DNA of 64,000 bases from Candidatus Rokuibacteriota bacterium (GCA_003220685.1 QHTE01000065.1:25906-89905), one strand, 5' to 3'. Shown: positions 24,221 through 33,575, counted from the stretch's first letter. Notes: generated by a model from the sequence alone, not told the origin. A program made the numbers and translations.

Positions 24221-24335
24221 CGCCGAAAACGCCGCGGCGAGCGGAAGATGAAACGCGGCGCGCCCGCCGCAGCGGCAGGAGCGCGGTAAGACTTACACGC
24301 GCGTCGTGTAGTTCCTGCGCCCCCGGGGACGACGG

Positions 24336-25346
24336 CTAGCTCGAGAGGAACTTCAGCAGTACTTTCTGGCCGAGCAGCCGGATCGAGCGCAGGACCTTCT
24401 CCTGCTCCATCCCGGGCCACTGGACGCGGAAGATCAGCGTCGTGACGCCGAGCCGCTCCCGGCATCGCGCAATCTCCTCCACCACGCGAGCGGGGTCGCC
24501 GATGATGAAGCGGTCGCGCGCGAGCTCTGCGAAGGTCGCGTCGAAGGTCTCGCCGGGCGGCAGCGCCTTGTCCTGCTCCCAGGTGCGGTACGCGCGGTAC
24601 TTGGGCCCGATGAGCGACGCCGCCTCCGCGAACGCGATCGCCGCGTCGGGCGCGACGTAGCACTCCTTGATCAGAGGGGTCTCGACGGCCGGAGGCCGTC
24701 CAAGCTCACGGCGCGTCGCCCGGAAGAGCTCGAGCTGGCGCTCGAGCGTCGACAGGGTCGCGTGGGGGTTCATCAGCCACGCGTCGCCCAGGCGAGCCGC
24801 ACGCCGAACGCCGCTGTCGCTGTTGGCGGCCAGCCAGATCGGTGGCCGCGGACTCTGCATCGGACGCATCGAGATCCGAGCCGAGCGTAGCTTGAAGTGC
24901 CGGCCCTCGTAGTCGACCGGCTCGCCGCTCCACAGGCGCTGAACGGCCTCGAGCCCCTCGACGAGGCGTCCGACTCGATCCTTCGGGTCCTGCCCGAGCG
25001 CCTGGTTCTCGACGTCGCGATAGCCGAGGCCCACGCCGAAGATCAGACGGCCGTCGGCGATGACGTCGAGCGTGGCGAGCTGCTCGGCGATCTCGACGGG
25101 GTGGTGCAGGGGCAGCAGGAGGACGCCGGTGCCCAGGAGCATGCCGCGTGCCTCGGCGGCGATCCGCGCGAGGGTCGGGATCGGCTGGAAGTACGTGAAC
25201 GGATCGGAGAGATAGTGCTGACTCGCCCACACCGAGCTGAAGCCCACGGCGCGGGCGAGCCGCACCTGCTCGACGTGCTCGCGGAAGCGAACGGCCTGCG
25301 GCTCCTCCGGCAGATGCTGGACGGAGAGGCCGAGGCCGAACCTCAC
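24336..25346 (-). CDS. LLM-class flavin-dependent oxidoreductase
   Basis: 336-residue luciferase-like monooxygenase fold (FMN or F420 enzyme). N-terminal FGLGLSVQHL, then GFSSVWASQHYLSDPFTYFQPIPTLA, VLLLPLHHPVEIAEQLATLD and FGVGLGYR are the classic LLM motifs. RFIIGDPARVVEEIARC lies near the end. The GTG start at 25346 overlaps the stop of the upstream OB-fold gene. The substrate is unknown. Confidence 0.85.
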   Translation of the reverse strand: MRFGLGLSVQHLPEEPQAVRFREHVEQVRLARAVGFSSVWASQHYLSDPFTYFQPIPTLARIAAEARGMLLGTGVLLLPLHHPVEIAEQLATLDVIADGRLIFGVGLGYRDVENQALGQDPKDRVGRLVEGLEAVQRLWSGEPVDYEGRHFKLRSARISMRPMQSPRPPIWLAANSDSGVRRAARLGDAWLMNPHATLSTLERQLELFRATRRELGRPPAVETPLIKECYVAPDAAIAFAEAASLIGPKYRAYRTWEQDKALPPGETFDATFAELARDRFIIGDPARVVEEIARCRERLGVTTLIFRVQWPGMEQEKVLRSIRLLGQKVLLKFLSS

Positions 25347-25849
25347 TCGGGCAGTCTCCAGACGCGACCGACCGGCGGCTCGTCGGTCAGCCCGAACTGG
25401 GGCAGCGCCATGTGATCGGCGAGGTCCTGGAACACGACGCGCACGCGCCGCCCGATCGCGACGTTCGCCTCCGCCTCGGGCGTGAAGTCCGGCTTGACCA
25501 GATTCGCGATGACCCGCAGCGCCTCGTCCGGTGTCGGCTGGCCGCGCTGCTCGTCGAGCTCGACTAGGACCACCGCGTAGGGGGTCATCTCCTTGAATCC
25601 GGGCTGGATCGCATGCGCGACGATCTCGTAGGAGTAGATCGTGCCGCTCCCCGAGACTTCGTGCCACGTCCAGCCGAGCTCCATGCACCACGGGCACGCG
25701 TGGGTCGGCGGATAGCGCATCAGGCCACAGGCCTTGCACTTGCGCACGACGAGCCGGTGGGCGCGCGCGTGCTCGTAGAACTCCTTCCACTCGCTGTCGT
25801 TGTCGGGAACGATCAGCGCCATGCCGCGGTACTGCACTGGCTGGGGCAT
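25343..25849 (-). CDS. Zn-ribbon OB-fold protein (DUF35 type)
   Basis: 168 residues. A rubredoxin-like zinc ribbon KCKACGLMRYPPTHACPWC (about 37-55) is followed by an OB-fold (SGSGTIYSYEIVAH, TPYAVVLVEL, IGRRVRVVF). These small proteins bind acyl-CoA thiolases of the lipid-transfer type and channel their substrate. The thiolase gene is next upstream. ATG 25849 has AAGGAGCC. Confidence 0.85.
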   Translation of the reverse strand: MPQPVQYRGMALIVPDNDSEWKEFYEHARAHRLVVRKCKACGLMRYPPTHACPWCMELGWTWHEVSGSGTIYSYEIVAHAIQPGFKEMTPYAVVLVELDEQRGQPTPDEALRVIANLVKPDFTPEAEANVAIGRRVRVVFQDLADHMALPQFGLTDEPPVGRVWRLPE

Positions 25850-25870
25850 CGGGGCTCCTTGTCTTAGGCT

Positions 25871-25920
25871 CGCCTCGGACGCGGGGGCCCGAGCCCCCGG
25901 GCGTCCTGCGGCCCGCACTG
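25871..25920 (+). repeat. 50-bp palindromic intergenic repeat, copy 3
   Basis: Flanks CGCCTCGG and CCTGCGGCCCGCACTG match the other two copies. The 26-bp core differs in sequence but keeps the same length and folds as GACGC-GGGGGC / GCCCCC-GG-GCGTC (25878-25905). Sits between the OB-fold and thiolase genes. Confidence 0.6.
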
Positions 25921-27147
25921 CTAGCGCCGCATGATCAGGGCGCTGCCCGTGGCGGGCATGGCCCAGCCTAGGTTCATCGTGATCTCGGCGTCCTTGACCT
26001 GGCGGCAGCGGCCCGGCGAGTAGTCGTAGGTGTGCACGCCCTCGGCGGCGCGGGGGCAGTAGTCGTCCACGGTGCCGCGCAGCTGGCGCACGTTCTCGAT
26101 CACCATCGACATGCCGTGGGTGTAGCCCTCGCAGAGGTGGCTGCCCGAGGTGTTGTTCGGGCGCTTGCCGCCGAGTTCGATGATGCCGCTCGAGACGTAG
26201 GCGCCGCCCTCGCCCTTCTTGCAGAACCCGTACTCCTCGAGCTGCAGCATCGTGGTGAACGTGAACGCGTCGTACGAGCCGGTGACGTGGACGTCCTCGG
26301 GCCCGATCCCCGCCTGGGGGAAGATGATGTCCTTCGCGTAGTAGCCGGCCACCCGCGAGATCGGGCCGTGCGCCCAGTGGAAGTCGAGCCGCGGCTTCGA
26401 CACGCGGCCGGCGACACCCATGATGTAGACTGGCCGGTGCCGCAGATTGCGCGCGCGCTCGGCGGAGGTGACGATGACGCACGTCGCGTTGTCGGTCTCG
26501 AGACAGCAGTCGAGGAGGTGGAGCGGCTTGACGATCCAGCGCGAGGCCAGGACGTCCTGCACCGTCACGCGCTGCTTCAGGAGCGCCTTCGGATTCTGCG
26601 AGGCGTGCTTGCTGTGGGTGACCCGCACGTGGGCGACCTGCGCGGAGGTCGTCCCGTACTCGTACATGTGGCGCATGAAGGTCGGCGCGAAGTTCTGGCC
26701 GGCGCTTCGCATCCCGTACGGCACCTGCGCCAGGTCGAGGCCGCGCACCGGCTGGGCGGCGCGCGCGCCGGTGCCGCCGATGCGGAACTCCGAGTAGCCG
26801 TTCATCGAGCGGTAGATCGCGACGGTGTTGCACATGCCCGCCTCGATCGCGCCCATCGCGAGGCCGACCAGCGCCTCCGTGGACGAGCCGCCGCCCATCA
26901 CGTCCATATAGAAGTTGAAGCGGATGCCGAGATCGGACGCGACGCTGTTGGCCAGGGTCGAGTCGCCGCCCTGGTAGTCGAGCATCCCGTCGACGTCGGC
27001 GGCCTTGAGCCCGGCGTCGAGGATCGCCTTGCGGATCGCTTCGACGGCCATGGCGCGCGTCGTGCGCCCCGAGGCGCGCGAGTACTCCGTCTCTCCGACG
27101 CCGACGATGCAGTATCTGTCACGAAGCCCGCGACTCTGGACGACCAT
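25921..27147 (-). CDS. thiolase family protein (lipid-transfer/SCPx type)
   Basis: 408 residues. VGVGETEYSRASGRTTRAMAVEA, ILDAGLKAADVDGML and VMGGGSSTEALVGLAMGAIEAG are thiolase-superfamily features. In the C-terminal half come ETDNATCVIVTSAERA, DAFTFTTMLQLEEYGFC, GSHLCEGYTHG and CPRAAEG. Usually forms a complex with the adjacent OB-fold protein and acts in acyl-CoA or side-chain degradation; aldolase activity is known for some members. The repeat at 25871 separates it from its partner. Confidence 0.82.
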   Translation of the reverse strand: MVVQSRGLRDRYCIVGVGETEYSRASGRTTRAMAVEAIRKAILDAGLKAADVDGMLDYQGGDSTLANSVASDLGIRFNFYMDVMGGGSSTEALVGLAMGAIEAGMCNTVAIYRSMNGYSEFRIGGTGARAAQPVRGLDLAQVPYGMRSAGQNFAPTFMRHMYEYGTTSAQVAHVRVTHSKHASQNPKALLKQRVTVQDVLASRWIVKPLHLLDCCLETDNATCVIVTSAERARNLRHRPVYIMGVAGRVSKPRLDFHWAHGPISRVAGYYAKDIIFPQAGIGPEDVHVTGSYDAFTFTTMLQLEEYGFCKKGEGGAYVSSGIIELGGKRPNNTSGSHLCEGYTHGMSMVIENVRQLRGTVDDYCPRAAEGVHTYDYSPGRCRQVKDAEITMNLGWAMPATGSALIMRR

Positions 27148-27278
27148 CTCCCGGGTGCCTCCTCGCCGATTCGGGGCGCTGCGTCCTCTCGACCGCGATC
27201 CCGTGGCCGCGAGATGCTACCACTTTGCCGCCGACCCTGTCATCGCGGGCTGGGGACCGCCGGCCGAGGGGTGCGCGG

Positions 27279-27872
27279 CTACCGGTCGGGTTCCGAGGGC
27301 GGGTCTTTGCGCAGTCGGGAATGGAGGTCGGTCACGACTTCGATCGCGCGGCTGAGGCTCCCGTCCAGCTCGGCGAGCTCGTTCGACGAGCGGCCGATCG
27401 CGGCGCGCAGCCGCTCGTTTTCCTGCGTGAGCGCTCGCGCTTCGTGCTGGAGCCGCTCATGTGCCTGCCTGACCGCCGCCGCCTCGTGCTGGAGCCGATC
27501 GTGGTCGTCGAGCACGGCGCGAACAGCGTTCACCCCGCGCCGCATGGCCTCGACCCACCGTCGCGCTTCGGTCGTGCTTGTCTCTCCCGCGAGCGTTTCT
27601 CGCGCGGGTGTCTCTCGCGCGGGCGCCTCTCCCGCGAGATTGGCCGCCGTCTTCGGCGCAGTCACCACGGCGAGCGAGGTCGCGCGGATCTGCTCGTCGA
27701 TCTCAGGGCGCGCGCGCCGCTCGCCGCGCCGGCGCTCGGCCGCCGCGGGAAGCGCCCGCCGCCGGCGCGGCGCGAATCGGCGATCGAGGACGACCGCCAC
27801 GCCCGCGTCGTCGGCGAAGCGCGCGCTCAGGTAGTCGTAGAGCTCGGGATGACGGCGGGCGATGATGAACAT
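27279..27872 (-). CDS. coiled-coil protein of unknown function
   Basis: 197 residues. The conserved-looking N-terminus (MFIIARRHPELYDYLSARF, then VAVVLDRR) is followed by an Arg-rich linker and an imperfect ETPARETLAGE repeat. The C-terminal coiled coil is HDRLQHEAAAVRQAHERL and QENERLRAAI. The start lies 21 bp after the uvrA stop, so it may be co-transcribed. Not a recognised family; a role with DNA or a partner kinase is only a guess. Confidence 0.6.
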   Translation of the reverse strand: MFIIARRHPELYDYLSARFADDAGVAVVLDRRFAPRRRRALPAAAERRRGERRARPEIDEQIRATSLAVVTAPKTAANLAGEAPARETPARETLAGETSTTEARRWVEAMRRGVNAVRAVLDDHDRLQHEAAAVRQAHERLQHEARALTQENERLRAAIGRSSNELAELDGSLSRAIEVVTDLHSRLRKDPPSEPDR

Positions 27873-27892
27873 GGCGCGTTCCACGGTGCGGT

Positions 27893-30679
27893 CTAGTGAT
27901 GGCCGTTCTTGCCGTTGGGCCTTGGAAGCACCTCGGCGAGAAATTTGCCCGTGTACGAGCCGGGGGTCTGGGCGATCGCCTCGGGCGGCCCCTCGGCGAC
28001 GATCTCGCCGCCCTCCTCGCCGCCCTCGGGGCCGAGGTCGATCACGTAATCCGCCGACTTGATCACGTCGAGATGGTGCTCGACCACGAGCACCGTGTTG
28101 CCGGCGTCGACCAGGCGGTTGAGCACGCCGAGGAGCTTCTTGACGTCGTCGAGGTGGAGACCGGTGGTCGGCTCGTCGAGGATGTAGAGCATCTCCCCGG
28201 TCGCGCGGGCGCCGAGCTCGGCGGCGATCTTGAGACGCTGGGCCTCGCCGCCCGACAGGGTCGTCGCCGCCTGGCCCAGCCGCAGATAGCCGAGCCCCAC
28301 GGCCTGCAAGGTCGCGAGCCGCCGGGCGAGCCCGTTCTGCGACGCGAAGAAGTCGACCGACTCGTCCACCGTCATCTGGAGCACGTCGCTGATGGACCGG
28401 TTGCGGAGCTTCACGCCGAGCACGTCGGGCCGGTAGCGGCGCCCCTCGCACTCCTGGCAGGCGACGTACACATCCTCGAAGAAGTACATCTCCAGCTTCT
28501 GGAACCCGTCTCCCTGACACGACTCGCAGCGGCCGCCCTGGACGTTGAACGAGAACGCGCCCGAGTCGAGCCCGAGCGCCTTGGCCCGCGGGAGCGCGGC
28601 GAACAGCTTGCGGATCTCGTCGAACGCCTTCACGTACGTGATGGGGTTCGAGCGCGGTGTCCGCCCGATCGGCTCCTGGTCGATGAGCCGCACGCCCTTG
28701 AGATACTCGAGACCCGTCAGCGTGTCGTACTCGCCGGGCGGCGCGAACTCGGTCTTGAAGGCGCGCGCCACGACGCGATAGAGCGTGTCGTGGATCAGGG
28801 TGGACTTCCCGGAGCCCGACACGCCCGAGACGGCCGTCAGCGTGTGCAGCGGCACGTGGAGCGTCACGTCCTTGAGGTTGTGCTGGCGCGCGCCCGTCAG
28901 GGTCAGCACGCGCCGACCGCTGCGGCGGAACGCCGGCACCGGGATCGACTCGCGGCCGGAGACGTAGCGCGCGGTGAGCGAGTGCGTCGCCTTCTGGAAC
29001 TCGGCCTGCGACCCGCTGAAGACGATCTCGCCGCCGCGCTCGCCGGAGCCCGGTCCGAGCTCCACGATGTGGTCGGCCGCGGCGATGAACTCGCGGTCGT
29101 GCTCGACCACCACGACGGTGTTGCCGGCCTGGGCGAGCTCCCGGCAGAGATCGGTGAGCCGCGCGGTGTCGCGCATGTGCAGGCCGATCGACGGCTCGTC
29201 GAGCACGTAGAGCGTCCCGACCAGCTGCGAGCCCAGCTGGTTCGCCAGGTTGATCCGCTGCGCCTCGCCGCCCGACAGGGTACGCGTCTGCCGGGAGAGC
29301 GTGAGGTAGCCCAGCCCGACGCGCAGCAGGAAGGTGAGCTTGGCGTTCAGCTGGCGCAGGATCTCGCGGGCGACGACTGACTCCCACGCGGTGAGGCCGA
29401 GGTCGCCGAGGAGCCGGGCGGCCGCGTCGATCGTGAGCACGGCGAACTCGGCGATGGTCAGGCCGGCGACGCTCACGGCGAGCGCGGCGGGCTTGAGCCG
29501 CGCCCCGTGGCAGACGCGACAGACGGACTGGCTGCGATAGCGCGAGAGGAAGACGCGGACGTGGAGCTTGTAGCGGTACGACTCCACCTCCTCGAAGAAC
29601 CCGTGGATGCCCGGGAAGCTCCCGGCGCCGGCGTAGACGAACTCGCGCGCGGCCGCCGGCAGCTTCTCCCACGGTGTCTCGGTGTCGACCTTCAGCCGGC
29701 GGGCGGCCTTCATCAGCTCGCGCTGGTACCAGCGGCCGGACGGATGGGTCCACGGCTCGACGGCGCCCGCGGCCAGGCTCCGCGTGCGGTCCGGCACCAC
29801 CCGGGCCTCGTCGTACTTGAGCACGTTGCCGAAGCCCTTGCACTCCGGGCACGCGCCGAGCGGATGGTTGAACGAGAACAGGAGCGGCTGCGGGCGCTCG
29901 AGCGCGGCGCCGCAACCGCTGCAGCGGAAGTCCTCGCCGAACTCGCGGACGGTGCCGCCGACGATCTCCACCGCGAGCTGGCCGCCGCCCTCGCGCAGCG
30001 CCGACTCGACCGACTCGACGAGGCGCGCGCGATGGGCCGCCTCGAGCACGACGCGGTCGAGAACGACCGCGATCGCCCGGCGGTCGCCGAAATCGGCCGG
30101 CGGCGGTCCGGCGACGTCGAGGATGTCTCCGCCGACGCGAACGCGGGCGAAGCCGCGCCGCGTGAGATTCGCCCACAGCTCCACGGGCGGCAGGCCGGCG
30201 GGGACGACGAGCCGGAACGTGATCATCGCGCGCGCGCCCGGGTGCGCCTCGAGCAGCGCGTCCACGATCGACTCCGGCGAGTGCGAGACGGCCGGCGCGC
30301 CGCAGGCGGGGCAGTGCACGCGGCCGATCTTCGCGTAGAGCAGCCGCAGGTAGTCGTAGATCTCGGTCGCGGTGCCGACGGTGGAGCGGGCGGTCCGGAC
30401 CGGATTCTTCTGCTCGAGCGCGACGGCCGGCCGGATCTGCTCGATTCGGTCCACGTCGGGGCGGTCGACCCGGTCGAGGAACATTCGAGCGTACGTGGAC
30501 AGTGATTCGATGTACCGCCACTGCCCCTCGGCGAAGAGCGTGTCGAAGGCCAGCGAGGACTTGCCGGAGCCGGACACCCCGGTCACGACGGTGAGACGGT
30601 CGTGCGGGATCTCGAGCGAGACGTTCTTGAGATTGTTCTGTCGGGCTCCCTGAATCCGGAGCCCGGGGGGCCGAGCCAT
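27893..30679 (-). CDS. uvrA: excinuclease ABC subunit A
   Basis: DNA damage recognition ATPase of nucleotide excision repair, 928 residues. First Walker [10 protein letters not shown] near residue 35 and second near 625; signatures LSGGEAQR in both halves. The zinc fingers are CSGCG...CPEC and CESCQGDG...CQEC. The insertion after the first Walker A ([27 protein letters not shown]) is shaped like that of UvrA-family proteins. Some lineages carry a second paralogue (UvrA2), which I cannot exclude. Confidence 0.9.
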   Translation of the reverse strand: MARPPGLRIQGARQNNLKNVSLEIPHDRLTVVTGVSGSGKSSLAFDTLFAEGQWRYIESLSTYARMFLDRVDRPDVDRIEQIRPAVALEQKNPVRTARSTVGTATEIYDYLRLLYAKIGRVHCPACGAPAVSHSPESIVDALLEAHPGARAMITFRLVVPAGLPPVELWANLTRRGFARVRVGGDILDVAGPPPADFGDRRAIAVVLDRVVLEAAHRARLVESVESALREGGGQLAVEIVGGTVREFGEDFRCSGCGAALERPQPLLFSFNHPLGACPECKGFGNVLKYDEARVVPDRTRSLAAGAVEPWTHPSGRWYQRELMKAARRLKVDTETPWEKLPAAAREFVYAGAGSFPGIHGFFEEVESYRYKLHVRVFLSRYRSQSVCRVCHGARLKPAALAVSVAGLTIAEFAVLTIDAAARLLGDLGLTAWESVVAREILRQLNAKLTFLLRVGLGYLTLSRQTRTLSGGEAQRINLANQLGSQLVGTLYVLDEPSIGLHMRDTARLTDLCRELAQAGNTVVVVEHDREFIAAADHIVELGPGSGERGGEIVFSGSQAEFQKATHSLTARYVSGRESIPVPAFRRSGRRVLTLTGARQHNLKDVTLHVPLHTLTAVSGVSGSGKSTLIHDTLYRVVARAFKTEFAPPGEYDTLTGLEYLKGVRLIDQEPIGRTPRSNPITYVKAFDEIRKLFAALPRAKALGLDSGAFSFNVQGGRCESCQGDGFQKLEMYFFEDVYVACQECEGRRYRPDVLGVKLRNRSISDVLQMTVDESVDFFASQNGLARRLATLQAVGLGYLRLGQAATTLSGGEAQRLKIAAELGARATGEMLYILDEPTTGLHLDDVKKLLGVLNRLVDAGNTVLVVEHHLDVIKSADYVIDLGPEGGEEGGEIVAEGPPEAIAQTPGSYTGKFLAEVLPRPNGKNGHH

Positions 30680-30744
30680 TCGAACGGTCCTCCTGAGGTG
30701 GGTAGTCTACTGGAAGTCATCGGGGCGCGCCAGATGGCCGGCGC

Positions 30745-30812
30745 TTGACACGCGCCGGCCGCCGTAGGTACTCTTCGACCCGGGTCATAATTGATAATGA
30801 TTACTAACAAGT
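30745..30812 (+). promoter_or_regulatory. fur promoter with Fur-box-like operator over the start
   Basis: TTGACA at 30745-30750 and TACTCT at about 30769-30774 (18-bp gap) form a promoter. GATAATGATTACTAAC (30794-30809) resembles the Fur consensus GATAATGATAATCATTATC and covers the ATG at 30797. The region is notably AT-rich for this genome, consistent with autoregulation. Confidence 0.5.
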
Positions 30813-31234
30813 CGATCGACACGCTGCGCGACCGCGGGCTCCGCCTGACGCGGCCCCGCCGGATCATCCTTGACGTCGTTCGCGCCACCGACGCGCATCC
30901 GACCGCGGCGTTCGTCTACCGGCGCGTCCGGCGCCGCCTGCCGCGCGTGAGCCTCGCGACGGTCTATCGGAATCTCCGCATGCTGGCCGCCGAGGGGTTC
31001 CTGGCCGAGCGCGCCGACACGGCCGGCATGCGCTTCGACGGCAACATCGGCCCGCACGACCACTTCACGTGTCTGGCGTGCGGCCGGATCGACGATGTGC
31101 CGGCGCCCGCCCAGCGGACCGATCGCCGGCTCCCGGCGCGCACCGGCTTCGAGGTCCTCGATCATCGAACCGAATACTACGGCCGCTGCCGTGTCTGCCG
31201 CCGGCCGGGCGGTCGCTCATCTCGCACCCGTTAA
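30797..31234 (+). CDS. Fur/PerR family transcriptional regulator
   Basis: 145-residue metal-responsive repressor. The DNA-binding part has LTRPRRIILDVVRAT and SLATVYRNLRMLAAEGF. The metal site has GPHDHFTCLACGRIDDV and a C-terminal CRVC, giving the two CxxC pairs of the structural zinc. Followed at once by a rubrerythrin remnant and Fe-S/cytochrome genes, a PerR-like peroxide role is more likely than iron uptake control. An in-frame TTG lies at 30791; ATG 30797 is used. Confidence 0.85.
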   Translation: MITNKSIDTLRDRGLRLTRPRRIILDVVRATDAHPTAAFVYRRVRRRLPRVSLATVYRNLRMLAAEGFLAERADTAGMRFDGNIGPHDHFTCLACGRIDDVPAPAQRTDRRLPARTGFEVLDHRTEYYGRCRVCRRPGGRSSRTR

Positions 31235-31244
31235 AGGAGGAGTA

Positions 31245-31325
31245 ATGGCAAGCCTCAAGGGCAGTAAGTATGGCGAGTCTGGATATTCGGAGTCCGGAGT
31301 TCTGGGATCTTGGTGCGGTCGATAA
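31245..31325 (+). pseudogene. rubrerythrin stub
   Basis: A strong ribosome site (AAAGGAGGAG) and ATG 31245 are followed by MASLKGSK, the typical rubrerythrin N-terminus. The reading then departs at once and stops after 26 residues. The Fe-S protein frame starts at 31270, inside it. The diiron rubrerythrin body (about 130 residues) is absent. Its expected position between Fur and the Fe-S protein fits a deletion. Confidence 0.6.
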
Positions 31326-31912
31326 GGAGCTGCGGCGGGTCTACGACATTTGCGGTGGGTGCCGGCGGTGTCTGCCGCTGTGCCCGTCGTTCAAGGTGCT
31401 GTTCGATCGCAGGGATGTGGAGGCGGTCGACGGCTCTGCTTCAACCACTGTGGGAAGGCTCGGCGCCCTCGCGGCGCCGCTCTCGAACTGGATGAACGAG
31501 CTCGCCGTGCACCGCGCCTTTATGCAGGCGGTGGTGGGCATCCATAGGCAGCGGAACCTGCCGAAGTTCGCGCGCCCGACCTTCTCGGCGTGGTTCGCGG
31601 GGCGCGCGGCGTCGCCGAGCGCCCGGAGGGCGCCCGCCGGTTGCGCGCCATCGGGCCGCAAGGTTGCGCTGTTCGTGACGTGCAGTGTCGAGTACTACGA
31701 GACGTCGACCGGCCGACACCTGGGGATTCAAGAAGGAATACTACGAGCTGTCGGTGAAGCTCGCGAAGCCGCTCTTCGACGCGGTGACGACGGGCGCGCC
31801 GGTGGCCGCGACGGACTGCCCGCTGGCGGCGCTCCAGATCGAGCAAGGCACGGGCCGCAAGCCGAAGCGCCCGGTCGAGGTGCTCGCCGCGGCCTACGGG
31901 TTCGAGGAGTAA
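31270..31912 (+). pseudogene. (Fe-S)-binding heterodisulfide-reductase-like protein with several internal deletions
   Basis: Pieces of one CCG/Fe-S protein occur in order but in different frames. Frame of 31270 has EFWDLGAVDKELRRVYDICG and CRRCLPLCPSF (first cluster site). CFNHC of the second 4Fe-4S site is at about 31438-31452 in another frame. Next come RLGALAAPLSNWMNELA and KVALFVTCSVEYYE. The C-terminus (GFKKEYYELSVKLAKPLFDAV, then TDCPLAALQIEQGTG) is in a third frame, ending at 31912. The full family length is about 430 residues; here 640 bp remain. At least three deletions are needed, so no working protein is made. Confidence 0.7.
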
Positions 31913-31938
31913 AACGTGGCCGTGAGGGGTGATGCGTG

Positions 31939-32475
31939 ATGGAACTGCTGGATCAGTCGGACATCCTGAACCTGGTCGAGTACGAAAGAGTCCGCGCCGA
32001 GCGGCGGCGCGAGATCGTCGAGCTGAAGCGGGCGCGCCGGGTATCGGTCGGCCGGTACCTCACGTTCGTGTTCGAGAACCGCGCGACGGTGTGGTTCCAG
32101 ATCCAGGAGGAGGTCGAGGTGTACAACGCCCTCCTCCCGCGGCCGGGCGAGCTGGCGGCGACCTTGATGATCGAGACCGACGAGGCCTCGGAAATCAAGC
32201 CGGTGCTCGACCGGCTGCTCGGCATCGACACGCGCGACTACGTGAAGCTGACAGTCGGCCCGCACGTGATCGTGGGCGAGTTCGAGAGCGGCCACTCGGA
32301 CGAGGAGCGCGGCAAGCTCAGCGCGGTACACTTCGTGCGGTTCGCGCTGCCTCCGGACGCGTGGGCGCGGTTCGGCGCGAGCGAGGTCACGCTGGTCGTT
32401 GAGCACCCGAACCAGCGCGCCCACACCGTCTTGTCTGACGGGACGAAGCGGAGTCTGCTGGACGACCTGGCGTGA
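31939..32475 (+). CDS. DUF3501 family protein
   Basis: 178 residues: YERVRAERRREIVELKRARRV, then FENRATVWFQIQEE, IETDEASEIKPVLDRLLGID and FVRFALPPDAWARF. This family regularly follows rubrerythrin and heterodisulfide-reductase-like genes; its biochemical role is not known. ATG 31939 is preferred over GTG 31936. It is intact while the two upstream genes are broken. The stop overlaps the cytochrome gene (GTGA). Confidence 0.8.
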   Translation: MELLDQSDILNLVEYERVRAERRREIVELKRARRVSVGRYLTFVFENRATVWFQIQEEVEVYNALLPRPGELAATLMIETDEASEIKPVLDRLLGIDTRDYVKLTVGPHVIVGEFESGHSDEERGKLSAVHFVRFALPPDAWARFGASEVTLVVEHPNQRAHTVLSDGTKRSLLDDLA

Positions 32476-32786
32476 GGGGCGCACCGCTGGCGCTGCTCGC
32501 GCTGGCCGTCGCGGCGGCCGGCTGCTCCGAGGGCGGGCTTTCGCCGGCCGCCGAGCGCGGGCGGCAGGTCTATCTCGCCCATTGCGTCGCCTGCCACAAC
32601 CCGGATCCGGCGCAGGCGGGGCCGGTGGGTCCGCCGGTCAAGGGCTCGTCGCGCGAGCTGCTCGAGGCGAAGGTGCTGCACGGAACCTATCCGCCCGGCT
32701 ACACGCCGAAGCGGCCGACGAAGGTGATGGTCCCGATCCCGGCGGTGGCCCCGGAGATCGGCGCGCTCGCCGAGTACCTGCGCTGA
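32472..32786 (+). CDS. lipoprotein c-type cytochrome
   Basis: 104 residues. The N-terminal lipoprotein signal LALAVAAAGC has the lipid-anchor Cys at residue 17. Heme-binding CVACH is near residue 37 and the likely axial Met is in TKVMVPIP. A small class I monoheme cytochrome facing the periplasm. Start GTG 32472 overlaps the DUF3501 stop. A strong terminator follows. Confidence 0.82.
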   Translation: MRGAPLALLALAVAAAGCSEGGLSPAAERGRQVYLAHCVACHNPDPAQAGPVGPPVKGSSRELLEAKVLHGTYPPGYTPKRPTKVMVPIPAVAPEIGALAEYLR

Positions 32787-32807
32787 CGGCGGCACCGATG
32801 AACGTCG

Positions 32808-32835
32808 AAGGCCCGGCGGGGATCCGCCGGGCCTT
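32808..32835. terminator. bidirectional hairpin terminator
   Basis: AAGGCCCGGCGG (32808-32819) pairs perfectly with CCGCCGGGCCTT (32824-32835) over a 4-nt loop. It lies between two convergent genes (stops at 32786 and 32856); the A/T ends give short U-tracts on both strands. Confidence 0.75.
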
Positions 32836-32855
32836 GGCGTCGAGCGAGCCGCCGA

Positions 32856-33575
32856 TCAGGCGAAGATGATCTTGATCACGACCACGAAGATCGCGCTGAG
32901 CACGAAGCCCGCCCAGAACGTGCCCTTGACGGTGGCGAGGAGCTTCTTGCCGGCGCTCGCCTTGTCCGGGGTCGCCGGACCGACGACCGCGTTGGCCTCG
33001 ACGATCGCCAGGATGACCAGGAAGACGACGAGCATCGCGATCTTCGCCCCGCGCGCGGTCGGCGTGAAGAACGCGTAGTGGCTCGCCGAGCCCATGAAGA
33101 ACAGCATCGGGATCGACAGCATGGTGTTCGTGCGCGAGGCGACGCCGCTGCGCGCGCCGCGGGCCGCGGCTTCGGGGATCGCCTGGCCGCCTTCCTTGAC
33201 CCGGGCCGTCGACGCCATCACCACCTGCTGCGCCGGCCAGATGATGAACCAGACGTTGAACCACATCAGGCTGCCGATGACGCCGCCCATGAAGATCGCC
33301 CAGCCGTAGGAAGTGGCGAAGAACGGCTGGACGCCGAACTGGGCCATGCGGTGCAGCAGATAGAGCCAGCCCGTGATGAACGTGAGCATCGCGCCCCACC
33401 GGAACCACCAGAGCGCCCGGCTGACCAGCCCGCCCGCGATCATGCCGGTCCTCACGGCCGGCTCGGCCCCCGCGAAGAACGGGACCTGCACGAAGTTGAA
33501 GTAGTACAACATCCCGATCCAGGTGATGCCGGCCAGAAAGTGAAACCAGCGCAGTAGGAACAGCCAAGCATCCAT
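32856..33575 (-). CDS. urate hydroxylase PuuD-type membrane domain protein
   Basis: 239 residues with about six membrane helices: WLFLLRWFHFLAGITWIGMLYYFNFVQVP, then FRWGAMLTFITGWLYLL, GWAIFMGGVIGSLMWFNVWFIIWP, and NTMLSIPMLFFMGSASHYAF. This is the urate-oxidase N-terminal domain (DUF989). The soluble cytochrome c domain of full-length PuuD is lacking. Several His in helices may bind heme. Urate oxidation is not proven for such short versions; an electron-transfer role is possible. Confidence 0.7.
   Translation of the reverse strand: MDAWLFLLRWFHFLAGITWIGMLYYFNFVQVPFFAGAEPAVRTGMIAGGLVSRALWWFRWGAMLTFITGWLYLLHRMAQFGVQPFFATSYGWAIFMGGVIGSLMWFNVWFIIWPAQQVVMASTARVKEGGQAIPEAAARGARSGVASRTNTMLSIPMLFFMGSASHYAFFTPTARGAKIAMLVVFLVILAIVEANAVVGPATPDKASAGKKLLATVKGTFWAGFVLSAIFVVVIKIIFA

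Noticed and set aside
27893-30521. Very long minus-strand frame (over 1000 codons) across uvrA
   Set aside because: It is an Arg/Ala-rich shadow of uvrA; only its last 197 codons (27279-27872) look like a protein.
31095-31325. Frame of 76 codons spanning the end of fur into the rubrerythrin start
   Set aside because: Only the part from 31245 has a ribosome site and family similarity; the rest is a shadow of fur.
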